Assembly (NCBI RefSeq): GCF_023264675.1
Contig: NZ_JAHFVG010000017.1
Span: forward strand, 1-64,000
Source of the DNA: Rhodococcus sp. (in: high G+C Gram-positive bacteria)
Lineage (GTDB): Bacteria; Actinomycetota; Actinomycetes; Mycobacteriales; Mycobacteriaceae
Direction of reading: 5' to 3'
Length of the DNA: 64,000 nt
In this document: positions 49,435 through 58,811 of the stretch, piece by piece
Layout: every line of letters starts with the position of its first letter
How positions within the stretch are numbered: position 1 is the stretch's first letter
Notes under the pieces: model-generated
Database searches by the model: none
Seen by the model: the letters and a program-made list of their open reading frames with translations, nothing else
Told to the model about the DNA's origin: nothing
Translations under genes and position numbers: made by a program

Positions 49435-49453
49435 CAGGTCACAGTCAGGTCAC
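49435..49453. repeat. CAGGTCAC direct repeat upstream of the binding-protein gene
   Basis: CAGGTCAC occurs at 49435 and again at 49446, an 11-bp period (one helical turn). TAGCGT (49493-49498) downstream may be the -10. A position just upstream of a promoter suggests an activator or repressor site. Confidence 0.4.
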
Positions 49454-49564
49454 GAGCCTACTTCTCACTGATCGCAAATCGATTCGGACAGCTAGCGTCT
49501 GTTCCACACATGGGGCGCATTACTCACGTGTGCTTCATCTTTAGATCGATCAAGGAGACCCCAG

Positions 49565-50902
49565 ATGGCAAAACGGACATATGTCCGCACGGCTGCGGTG
49601 TTGGGTGCTGCGTCATTGGCACTGTTCGGCTGTTCTTCGAGCGACGATTCCAGCTCGAGTGACAGCAGCAACTCCGCCGGCAGTGGAAGTTCGGCTGTAG
49701 AAGAGACAGTGTCGACCGATTGCACCCCGGCGCAGGCCACCGCGGGTTCGACGCCGGTGACGACGCCTCTCGTGATCGGAACGTTGCTGCCGGCAACCGG
49801 ATCTCTTGCTTTCCTCGGCCCACCGGAGGTTGCGGGCGTGCAGCTCGCAGTCGACGAGGTCAATTCGTCGGGCGGCGTTCTCGGTCAGCCCGCGCAGCTC
49901 ATCCCCGGCGACTCGGGTGACACCACCACCGATACCGCCAACACCACCGTCGACCGGCTCCTCGCCGGAGGCGCCGACGTCATCGTCGGAGCAGCGTCGT
50001 CCTCGGTGTCGCTGAAGGTCATCGACAAGATCGCCAGTGCAGGCGTCGTGCAGTTCTCGCCGGCCAACACCTCCGATCAGTTCGTCTGCTACCCGGACAA
50101 GGGACAGTACTTCCGTACCGCGCCCACCGATGTGCTGCAGGCACAGGCACTCTCGCAGCTCATCGCCAATGACGGCGCCCAGCGTGTGTCGATTCTCGCG
50201 CTGAACGATCCGTACGGCACCGGGCTCGCCTCGAACACCGTCACGAACCTCGAAGATGCAGGTATCGCATCCGACCAGATCCAGAAGATCATCTACGACC
50301 CCAACGCGCAGTCGTTCAACGCCGAGGTCGACGACGTGAAGAACTTCGCTCCCGACGCCGTTGCCATCATCGGCTTCGAAGAGTCCGCGAAGATCATCAC
50401 TCGTATGCACGAGGTCGGCATCGGACCGTCGGACGGCACGCTCGTCTACGGCGTCGACGGCAACATGGGTAACGCACTCGGTGAGTCCGTTGCCGCAGGC
50501 CTGCTGGACACGATGCGTGGCACCACCCCGCTCACCGACGTCGGCACGGCCTTCCAGGACCGTCTGAAGACGGTCGACCCATCCCTGGTCGACTTCAACT
50601 ACGCAGGCGAGTCCTACGACGCGGTCATCATCTCGGCGCTCGCTGCCGAGCAGGCCAAGTCGACGGCAGGCACCGATATCGCTGCCGCGATCAACAGTGT
50701 CACCAAGGACGGCGAGAAGTGCACCACGTACGCACAGTGCCTCCCGCTGGTCCAGGCCGGAACCGACATCGACTACGACGGTGTCACCGGCGCGCTGAAC
50801 TTCAGCGACGCAGGTGAGCCGGCGACCGGTTCGTACGGCAACCTGGTCTTCGGACCGGACAACAAGCTCACCACAGACGGATACATCGTCGTCGGAGAGT
50901 GA
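49565..50902 (+). CDS. Branched-chain amino-acid ABC transporter, substrate-binding lipoprotein
   Basis: A 445-aa periplasmic-binding-type lipoprotein: lipobox LFGC with Cys23, a Ser-rich linker, then a Leu/Ile/Val-binding (Peripla_BP_6) domain (VIGTLLPATGSLAFLGPPEVAGVQLAVDEVN; ALNDPYGTGLASN; AIIGFEESAKI; YAGESYDAVIISALA). The good Shine-Dalgarno CAAGGAGA lies before the ATG. It faces the livF-G-M-H genes tail to tail and would feed that permease, though substrate could be other amino acids or amides. It ends in a strong terminator. Confidence 0.93.
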   Translation: MAKRTYVRTAAVLGAASLALFGCSSSDDSSSSDSSNSAGSGSSAVEETVSTDCTPAQATAGSTPVTTPLVIGTLLPATGSLAFLGPPEVAGVQLAVDEVNSSGGVLGQPAQLIPGDSGDTTTDTANTTVDRLLAGGADVIVGAASSSVSLKVIDKIASAGVVQFSPANTSDQFVCYPDKGQYFRTAPTDVLQAQALSQLIANDGAQRVSILALNDPYGTGLASNTVTNLEDAGIASDQIQKIIYDPNAQSFNAEVDDVKNFAPDAVAIIGFEESAKIITRMHEVGIGPSDGTLVYGVDGNMGNALGESVAAGLLDTMRGTTPLTDVGTAFQDRLKTVDPSLVDFNYAGESYDAVIISALAAEQAKSTAGTDIAAAINSVTKDGEKCTTYAQCLPLVQAGTDIDYDGVTGALNFSDAGEPATGSYGNLVFGPDNKLTTDGYIVVGE

Positions 50903-50917
50903 TCCACCGAAGTGACC

Positions 50918-50955
50918 GAGGAGCCCCGATCCGCACCTGCGGATCGGGGCTCCTC
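50918..50955 (+). terminator. Rho-independent-type terminator after the binding-protein gene
   Basis: A perfect 17-bp stem GAGGAGCCCCGATCCGC with an ACCT loop begins 16 nt after the stop and is followed by AGTTAGTTTCT, a modest T tract. Confidence 0.9.
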
Positions 50956-51018
50956 AGTTAGTTTCTGCTTACTGGTTGGTGACCGAATGGGGCATTCGGT
51001 CAGAAACACCAGGACACA

Positions 51019-51055
51019 CGAAAACCCGAGCTCGCCGTGCGAACTCGGGTTTTCG
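51019..51055 (-). terminator. Terminator after livF
   Basis: CGAAAACCCGAG and CTCGGGTTTTCG form a perfect 12-bp stem with a 13-nt loop, 10 nt after the livF stop. Together with the hairpin at 50918 and a smaller one GACCGAAT/ATTCGGTC (50981-51001), it keeps the convergent units apart. Confidence 0.85.
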
Positions 51056-51065
51056 GTGGACGAAC

Positions 51066-51868
<803 letters not shown>

Positions 51869-51872
<4 letters not shown>

Positions 51873-52936
51873 TTGCCGTCTTCTTCCTTGGCGTGCTTGC
51901 CCGCTCCCGTAGCAGTGGTACCGGGGACGACATCGGCGGGTGCGACGAACTCCGGTTCGGACAGGTCGCCACCTGCTTCGAGTTCCTCGGCTTCGGCCTG
52001 CTCCAACGCTTCCGCGAGAGCGGCCGTCGCTCCGACGGGATTGCCGTTCTCGTCGAATTCGAGAGCTTGGTCGTGGTGGCTGCCGAGATAGGCGTCGACG
52101 ACGGCGCCGTTGTTGGACAGCTCCTCCGGCGTGGATTCGGCGATGACACTTCCCTGCGCCATGACGACGACCCAGTCGCTGATGTCGCGGATGACGTCCA
52201 TGTCGTGTTCGACGAACACCACCGTCATGCCGTCGTCGCGCAGCGACTTGATGTGCCCCAGCAGACTCTGTGTGAGAGCCGGATTGACCCCGGCCATGGG
52301 CTCGTCGAGCATGACGACGGCCGGATCGGTCATCAATGCACGTGCCATCTCCAGCAACTTACGCTGACCGCCGGACATCGAGCCGGCAAGATCGTCGGCC
52401 TTGGTATCGAGTTTGAACCGTTCGAGCAGCTGATAGGCCCGCTCGGTGATCTCCTTCTCCTGCTTCTTCCAGGTCCACGGCAACAAAGTGTTGAATATGC
52501 GTTCGCCGCGCTGCCCGGTCGCGCCGAGTCGTACGTTGTCCAGCACCGTCAATTTCGACAGAGCCTTGGTGAGCTGGAATGTACGTACTACGCCTTTGCG
52601 GGCGACCTGATGCGGATGCATCTTTCCGAGAGATTGGCCATCCATCGACCACGTCCCGGTGTCCGGACGATCGAATCCGGTGAGCAGATTGAACAGGGTT
52701 GTCTTGCCTGCGCCGTTCGGACCGATGAGGCCGGTGATGCACCCGCGTTGAATTTCGAGGTGCGCGACATCGACGGCCTTGAGGCCACCGAACGTCCGTG
52801 AGACGCCGTCGACGACGAGTGTCGCATCGGGCTTCGGTGCTCCTGGCGTCTGCGGCACGTCGGCGAAGAGCGCAGTTCGCTGCTCGGCGCTGAGCGCCGT
52901 GGCCGCTCTGGACGGGCCTGACGAAGAACTAGGCAT
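51869..52936 (-). CDS. livG: Branched-chain amino-acid ABC transporter ATPase LivG, extended
   Basis: Second ATPase of the importer. Core residues about 38-295: Walker A GPNGAGKTT, signature MSGGQRKLLEMARALM, Walker B VVMLDEPMAGVNP, and the LivG-type loop VARKGVVRTFQLTKALSKLTV. At 355 aa it is about 90 longer than normal: a 35-residue N-terminal lead and a C-terminal 55-residue Ala/Glu-rich tail (ALEQAEAEELEAGGDL). The start overlaps the livM stop by 8 nt. Confidence 0.95.
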
Positions 52937-53927
52937 TGAGTTGGACCTCTCGCTTGTTGCCGAGAATGCCCTGGGGTCGGAACACCATGAGGACGGCGAT
53001 CAGAATGCCCAGGAGTACGAATCGTGTAGCACCGACTTGCTGTTCGCTGAGATGGAGCAGTGGGTCAGGTCCGGCGATCGCCTGGCGGAGTATTGCGTCG
53101 GGGATGGAGAGCAGGAACCAGAACAGCATTGCTCCGAGCACCGGGCCGAACACGGTGGCAGCGCCACCGAGAATCAGCGCACCGAACGCGAAGAAGGTCT
53201 GTGCAGTGGAGTAGAAGTCGGGGTTGATGGATTTGGTCTGCAATGCGTTGAACACACCGCCCATACCGCCGATCACGCCACCCAGTACCAGTGCCTGCAT
53301 CTTGTAGACGAAGACGTTCTTACCGAGCGACCGCGCTGCATCTTCGTCTTCGCGAACCGCTTTGAGTACTCGGCCCCACGGGCTGTGCGTCAGGAGGTAC
53401 ACCAGCCCGCACAGGATCAGGACGAGGATCCAGCCGACGACCATCGCCCACAAGTCGTCGCCGTAGAACTTCACTCCGAGGAATGCATACTGCTTCCCCG
53501 AGTCGAACGGGCTGAGCGAGGTGAACGGATCGGCGAATCCGAAAATTCCGTTGGTCGATTTGGTCACCGGATCCGAAGCGGTGGACCGGAAGACGAGTCT
53601 CAGAATCTCCGAAGCGGCGATCGTGACGATGGCGAGATAGTCGGCTCGCAATCGCAGTGTCGGAATGCCGAGGACCAGAGCCAGAAGCCCGGCCGCGCCG
53701 AGTCCGACGAGAATACCCAGCCACAGCGGCTGGTGGTAGGTGATGGTCATGATGCCGACGCCGTACCCGCCGAGCAACGCGAAGCCGATCTGACCGAAGT
53801 TCAGAAGTCCGGCGTAGCCGAAATGCAGGTTCAGTCCGATTGCCAAGAGAGCGTAGAAGATAGCCGACGGACCGATGAGCTGCGCGAGTGAGACCTGGAG
53901 TGCTCCGAGGATATCCATGCTTGTCAC
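52929..53927 (-). CDS. livM: Branched-chain amino-acid ABC transporter permease LivM
   Basis: A 332-aa permease with about eight to nine hydrophobic segments and the LivM/LivH family motifs LNLHFGYAGLLNFGQIGFALLGGYG and GRVLKAVREDEDAARSLGKNV (the coupling loop to the ATPase). The GTG start overlaps the livH stop (GTGA); an in-frame ATG three codons later is an alternative. Confidence 0.94.
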   Translation of the reverse strand: MTSMDILGALQVSLAQLIGPSAIFYALLAIGLNLHFGYAGLLNFGQIGFALLGGYGVGIMTITYHQPLWLGILVGLGAAGLLALVLGIPTLRLRADYLAIVTIAASEILRLVFRSTASDPVTKSTNGIFGFADPFTSLSPFDSGKQYAFLGVKFYGDDLWAMVVGWILVLILCGLVYLLTHSPWGRVLKAVREDEDAARSLGKNVFVYKMQALVLGGVIGGMGGVFNALQTKSINPDFYSTAQTFFAFGALILGGAATVFGPVLGAMLFWFLLSIPDAILRQAIAGPDPLLHLSEQQVGATRFVLLGILIAVLMVFRPQGILGNKREVQLNA

Positions 53928-55303
53928 CCGATCCTTTGCCGCGAGCCGAGTATGCCCTGAGGCCTGACGACGAGGATGAGAATCAAGACGAGCAGTCCTC
54001 CGATGTATTTGAGATCGGGATTGATGATCATCGTCGACCACTGCACGAGCAGACCGACGATGACGCAGCCGAGGAGAGCTCCGTACGCGGTTCCCAAGCC
54101 GCCGAGGGTGATTCCGGCGAACATCAGCAGGAGGAGTTTGAATCCCATTTCCCATTGCACGCGGCCACCGAGTTCGGACAGACCGAAGAGCACTCCGCCG
54201 AGGGCAGCGAGACCGCCACCCATGCACCAGACGAACGTCACGACCCGTTCGACGTTGATGCCGGACGAGGCGGCGAGGTCGCGGTTGTCCGAGACGGCGC
54301 GCATGGCCTTACCGATCCGGGTGCGCTGCAACATCAATGCGACGCCGACGAGAACGACGATGCTGATGATGATGCAGGCCAGGTTGACGTTGGTGATCGA
54401 GAACGGACCCCAATCGTTCTGGGTCTGTGCTTGATAGTCGTCGAACGGTTCGGCGCGGTCGGAGAAGAAGATCAGGATGAGATACCGCAGCGAAATGGCC
54501 AGGCCGATCGAGACGACCAGCTGCGCGATGAGGCCGGTCTTCCGTTTGCGCAGTGGTCGCCAGATGATCGCGTTGTTCAGCCAGCCGAACGCGACTCCGA
54601 CGACGATCGCGAGAATTGTCGCAGGGATGAGCTGGATACCGAGACTCACGTTGAACACCCAGGCTGCGACGGCGCCGAGGGTCACGAGCTCACCGTGAGC
54701 GAAGTTGGTCAGCCCGGTGGTACCGAAGATCAGACTGAGTCCGACCGCTGCCAACGCGATGACCAGGCCGAAGCGAAAGCCGTCGACCGTTGTCCTGATG
54801 AACTTTTCGTAGAACGGAACTTCGGTCGCGGTTCGGGCTTCACCGAACGAGAAGATGATGTTGTTGGCGCGGCCTGCCTGCACTTCGCGTTGCACTTCGC
54901 CTTGGACGCTGACACCGTCGGGAAGCGTTTCGCCGACGACTTCGAAGGTGTACGTGCCCGGTGACACCTGGAGTGTCCATTTACCGGTTCCATCGGACGT
55001 AGTTCTGGCGACCTCGGCATCACTCGAATCGAGCGCGTGGACGTCGACACCTTCGAGTGTCTGGCCCCCGTTCCTGAGTGAGCCCGACACCGCGACCGCG
55101 TCCGCGGGCGGTGTATCGGATGTCGAAGCAGCGGGAGGGGGAGTAGGAGTCGGTTCCTGCGCGAGGGCGGTGCCGCCGAATGCGACCGTCGCTATCGCTG
55201 CGAGGAGAGTCAACAGGAGGGACTGTTTGAGGAGATGAAGCGAGCCTCGGCTACTGGACCGAATTCGAATCTTCCTTCGGGTCCATCGAACATTTGGAGC
55301 CAC
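53924..55303 (-). CDS. livH: Branched-chain amino-acid ABC transporter permease LivH with exported N-terminal domain
   Basis: A 459-aa fusion. From about residue 175 it is a normal LivH permease (GLSLIFGTTGLTNFAHGELVTLGA; GKAMRAVSDNRDLAASSGI). Before that come a basic stretch, a signal-type hydrophobic segment (residues about 25-48, ending ALAQ), a Pro/Thr linker and a domain of about 85 residues that looks like a carboxypeptidase-regulatory/Ig-like fold (VSGSLRNGGQTLEGVDV; GKWTLQVSPGTYTFEVVG). The GTG start has GGAGG 6 nt upstream and is inside a longer open frame. The extra domain would sit outside the membrane. First gene of livH-M-G-F. Confidence 0.9.
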   Translation of the reverse strand: MAPNVRWTRRKIRIRSSSRGSLHLLKQSLLLTLLAAIATVAFGGTALAQEPTPTPPPAASTSDTPPADAVAVSGSLRNGGQTLEGVDVHALDSSDAEVARTTSDGTGKWTLQVSPGTYTFEVVGETLPDGVSVQGEVQREVQAGRANNIIFSFGEARTATEVPFYEKFIRTTVDGFRFGLVIALAAVGLSLIFGTTGLTNFAHGELVTLGAVAAWVFNVSLGIQLIPATILAIVVGVAFGWLNNAIIWRPLRKRKTGLIAQLVVSIGLAISLRYLILIFFSDRAEPFDDYQAQTQNDWGPFSITNVNLACIIISIVVLVGVALMLQRTRIGKAMRAVSDNRDLAASSGINVERVVTFVWCMGGGLAALGGVLFGLSELGGRVQWEMGFKLLLLMFAGITLGGLGTAYGALLGCVIVGLLVQWSTMIINPDLKYIGGLLVLILILVVRPQGILGSRQRIG

Positions 55304-55511
55304 GCACGTCCTCCGGACGGTTGTCGGGCCTGAGCCCACGGCGGGCCCGGCTGCTTGCAATTGTCGGACTCTAACTGGTGGAAGCGCACGAAATCGGCGT
55401 CTCGAATTTCCGGGAAGTATCATTTGTGTTTCGAACTACGCGGCCAGGCGAATTGCTGGGGTTTCGCATCCCCTTACGTCCTGTCGGACCCTCTACATAG
55501 ACTGGTCAACC

Positions 55512-58253
55512 GTGAGCCCAGTAACCGACGCCAGCGCAGCACCCGCATCCACGGCATCAAGTTCCGCCGAAGGCAAGCAGCCGACTCTGCTGCTGATCGA
55601 CGGGCACTCGATCGCCTTCCGCGCGTTCTTCGCGTTGCCGGTGGACAATTTCAAGACCACGAGTGGGCAGTCGACCAACGCCGTGTACGGGTTCACGTCG
55701 ATGCTGATCAACCTGCTTCGCGACGAGAAGCCGACGCACATCGCAGCCGCGTTCGATGTCTCCCGTCAGACATTCCGAGCCGAGCGATTCCCCGAGTACA
55801 AAGCCAACCGCAGCAAGACGCCCGACGAGTTCGCCGGCCAGGTGGACATCACCAAGGACGTCTTGGGCGCCATGGGCATACCGGTCATGGCCGAGGCGGG
55901 ATTCGAAGCCGACGACATCATCGCAACGCTGGTGACGCAGGCCGAAGCGCTCGGTTACCGAATCCTCGTCGTCACCGGTGATCGTGACTCGTTGCAGCTC
56001 GTCACCGAGAACGTCACCGTGCTGTACCCGAAGAAGGGCGTTTCCGAGCTCACACGGTTCACTCCCGAAGAAGTCACCACCAAGTACGGCCTCACGCCGT
56101 CCCAGTACCCCGATTTCGCTGCTTTGCGCGGAGATCCGAGCGACAACCTGCCAGGGATTCCGGGCGTGGGTGAAAAGACGGCCACCAAATGGATCGTCGA
56201 GTACGGGTCGCTGGAGAAGCTCGTCGACAACGTGGACAAGGTGAAGGGCAAGGTCGGCGATGCGCTGCGCGCCAACCTCTCGAGCGTCGTGCTCAACCGC
56301 GAGCTCACCGAGATGGTGCGCGATGTTCCTCTTCCCTACACACCGGATCAGTTGGAGCTGGCGCCGTGGGATCGCGAGAAGATCCACGGCTTGTTCGACG
56401 ACCTCGAGTTTCGTGTCCTGCGCGATCGACTGTTCGACACACTTTCGTCGGTGGAACCGGAAGCGGAAGAAGGCTTCGACGTCAAGGGCGGAGCTGTTCC
56501 GGTCGGCGAGTTGGCGCTGTGGCTGCGTACCCACGCGTCGACGGGTCAGCGGCACGGGCTGTCCGTCGTCGGACCTCGTCGTCCGTTCGACAGTGACGCC
56601 GTCTCCATCGCCATCGCCGCGTCCGACGGGGAGGGCGGGTTCGTCACGACCAGTGCGCTCGACGAGTCCGACGAGCAGGCTCTCGCTGCGTGGCTGGCCG
56701 ACGCCGATCAGCCCAAGGCACTGCACGAGGCCAAGTGGGGAATGCATGCGTTGCGCGGTCGGGGATGGTCGCTCGGCGGTCTGACGAGCGACACCGCTCT
56801 GGCCGCCTATCTCGTCCGTCCGGGGCAGCGAAGTTTCAACCTCGACGATCTCTCGCTGCGCTACCTCAAGCGTGAACTTCGTGCCGAGGACTCCGTCGAA
56901 GGGCAGATGTCGCTTCTCGACACCGAGGACGTAGCGGAAGCCGCTGTCGCCGAGGGTGAGATTCTGCGCGCACAGGCAATTCTCGATCTCGCCGCAGCGC
57001 TCGACACCGAACTCGAGAGCATCGAATCCACCACGCTGCTCTCGGAGATGGAACTGCCACTGCTGACGGTGCTCGCCGATCTGGAGGCGACGGGTATCGC
57101 CGTGAATCGCGACCATCTCGAGGAGTTGCAGAGTCGATTCGCCGACCTCGTCGGCGATGCTGCTGCTTCGGCCTACGACGTCATCGGCAAACAGATCAAT
57201 CTCGGTTCCCCGAAGCAGCTTCAGGTCGTGCTCTTCGAAGAACTGGAGATGCCGAAAACCAAGAAGACGAAGACGGGCTACACCACCGATGCCGATGCGC
57301 TGCAGGGGTTGTTCGAGAAGACTGAGCATCCGTTCCTGAAGTTCCTGCTCGACCACCGTGACGCAACACGGATGAAGGTCACTGTCGACGGTCTCCTCAA
57401 ATCGATCGACGACGACGGCCGAATTCACACCACCTTCAATCAGACGGTGGCGGCTACCGGTCGCCTCTCTTCGACCGATCCGAACCTGCAGAACATTCCG
57501 GTACGCAACGAGGCGGGGCGGCACATCCGTGACGGCTTCGTGGTGGGCGAGGGTTACGACACCTTGCTCACCGCCGACTACAGCCAGATCGAGATGCGGA
57601 TCATGGCTCATCTGTCCGGCGACGAGGGTCTGATCGAAGCGTTCAACACGGGCGAGGATCTCCACAGTTTCGTCGGCGCGCGTGCGTTCGGTGTTCCCAT
57701 CGAGGAGGTCACACCGGAACTGCGGCGCCGCGTGAAGGCGATGTCGTACGGGCTCGCGTACGGCCTCAGCGCTTTCGGGCTCGCAGCTCAACTGAAAATC
57801 TCGACCGAAGAAGCAAAACAGCAGATGGAGGCGTACTTCTCGCGGTTCGGTGGTGTACGTGACTACCTGCGCAGCGCGGTCGAGGAGTCGCGAAAGGTGG
57901 GTTACACGTCGACTCTGTACGGTCGTCGTCGATATCTTCCGGATCTCAACAGCGACAATCGCCAACGCCGTGAGGTCGCGGAGCGAGCCGCTCTCAACGC
58001 TCCCATTCAGGGCACCGCGGCCGACATCATCAAGGTCGCAATGATCGATGTACACCGATCACTGGCAGATTCGAACCTGAAGTCGCGCATGCTGCTGCAG
58101 GTCCACGACGAGTTGGTACTCGAGGTCGTCGACTCCGAACGCGAGGAGGTCGAGGCCTTGGTGCGCGACAAGATGTCCTCGGCGATCGAGCTGTCCGTGC
58201 CGCTCGAAGTGTCTGTCGGTACCGGCGCAAGCTGGGACAAGGCAGCTCACTAG
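55512..58253 (+). CDS. polA: DNA polymerase I
   Basis: Repair and Okazaki-fragment polymerase, 913 aa. Residues about 23-315 form the 5' nuclease (LLLIDGHSIAFRAFFALP, DVSRQTFRAERFPEYK, EADDIIATL, GDRDSLQLV, DNLPGIPGVGEKTA). Residues about 330-500 are a 3'-5' exonuclease-like domain lacking its acidic residues, so no proofreading is expected. Residues 510-913 are the polymerase (motif A DYSQIEMR, motif B RRRVKAMSYGLAYG, motif C VHDELVLEV). Tyr746 stands where E. coli has Phe762. TAGACT ends 8 nt before the GTG, so it may be leaderless. The 208-nt gap to livH holds no other gene. Confidence 0.97.
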   Translation: MSPVTDASAAPASTASSSAEGKQPTLLLIDGHSIAFRAFFALPVDNFKTTSGQSTNAVYGFTSMLINLLRDEKPTHIAAAFDVSRQTFRAERFPEYKANRSKTPDEFAGQVDITKDVLGAMGIPVMAEAGFEADDIIATLVTQAEALGYRILVVTGDRDSLQLVTENVTVLYPKKGVSELTRFTPEEVTTKYGLTPSQYPDFAALRGDPSDNLPGIPGVGEKTATKWIVEYGSLEKLVDNVDKVKGKVGDALRANLSSVVLNRELTEMVRDVPLPYTPDQLELAPWDREKIHGLFDDLEFRVLRDRLFDTLSSVEPEAEEGFDVKGGAVPVGELALWLRTHASTGQRHGLSVVGPRRPFDSDAVSIAIAASDGEGGFVTTSALDESDEQALAAWLADADQPKALHEAKWGMHALRGRGWSLGGLTSDTALAAYLVRPGQRSFNLDDLSLRYLKRELRAEDSVEGQMSLLDTEDVAEAAVAEGEILRAQAILDLAAALDTELESIESTTLLSEMELPLLTVLADLEATGIAVNRDHLEELQSRFADLVGDAAASAYDVIGKQINLGSPKQLQVVLFEELEMPKTKKTKTGYTTDADALQGLFEKTEHPFLKFLLDHRDATRMKVTVDGLLKSIDDDGRIHTTFNQTVAATGRLSSTDPNLQNIPVRNEAGRHIRDGFVVGEGYDTLLTADYSQIEMRIMAHLSGDEGLIEAFNTGEDLHSFVGARAFGVPIEEVTPELRRRVKAMSYGLAYGLSAFGLAAQLKISTEEAKQQMEAYFSRFGGVRDYLRSAVEESRKVGYTSTLYGRRRYLPDLNSDNRQRREVAERAALNAPIQGTAADIIKVAMIDVHRSLADSNLKSRMLLQVHDELVLEVVDSEREEVEALVRDKMSSAIELSVPLEVSVGTGASWDKAAH

Positions 58254-58290
58254 CGAGCGACCCGGCAGCTCGGATCTGCTGTCGGAAACG

Positions 58291-58326
58291 ACGAAAGTCG
58301 GTCGCCCGGAGGCGACCGACTTTCGT
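58291..58326. terminator. Bidirectional terminator between polA and trxA
   Basis: ACGAAAGTCGGTCGCC pairs perfectly (16 bp) with GGCGACCGACTTTCGT around a CGGA loop. It lies 37 nt after polA and 16 nt after the trxA stop on the other strand, so it can serve both; T tracts are short. Confidence 0.88.
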
Positions 58327-58342
58327 GTACTCCGGCGCCGGA

Positions 58343-58720
58343 CTACTCGGCCGAAGCTTCTGCCTTCTGCTCCTCGAGCTGAGCCTTCACCACGTCCATG
58401 TCCAGTGCCTTGATCTGTCCGACCAGATCCTCCAGCGCTGCTGCCGGGAGTGCTCCTGGCTGAGCGAACACCAGAATTCCCTCGCGGAAAGCCATGATCG
58501 TCGGGATCGACTGAATGTTGGCAGCGGCTGCCAGCCCCTGCTCGGCCTCGGTGTCTACCTTCGCGTGCACCACGTCGGGGTGCGCGTCGGAGGACTTCTC
58601 GAAGGTCGGCGCGAACTGGCGGCACGGGCCACACCAGGACGCCCAGAAATCGACCAGTACCACGTCGTTACCGCCCACGATGTCGTCGAAGTTCTGCTGA
58701 GTCAAAGTCTGTGTTGCCAC
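58343..58720 (-). CDS. trxA: Thioredoxin
   Basis: The 125-aa protein has the thioredoxin fold with the active site FWASWCGPCRQFAP and the cis-Pro in SIPTIMAF. The C-terminus is extended by about 20 charged residues (KAQLEEQKAEASAE). It may reduce the MsrA, MsrB and PrxQ proteins encoded in this window, among others. The GTG start has AGGG 6 nt before it. It is 91 nt downstream of a regulator on the same strand. Confidence 0.92.
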   Translation of the reverse strand: MATQTLTQQNFDDIVGGNDVVLVDFWASWCGPCRQFAPTFEKSSDAHPDVVHAKVDTEAEQGLAAAANIQSIPTIMAFREGILVFAQPGALPAAALEDLVGQIKALDMDVVKAQLEEQKAEASAE

Positions 58721-58811
58721 GCCTACCCTTTCGTCGAAAATTCGCTGTCTGAATGCTTCAACGCACTACTGTGCCGAAATCTTCCCGGGCGTGCAGGGTG
58801 GAGCGCATACA

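Noticed and set aside
55557..58055. 832-codon open frame on the minus strand, antisense to polA
   Set aside because: PolA is complete on the plus strand with all motifs; the antisense product is low in hydrophobic order and has no family features.
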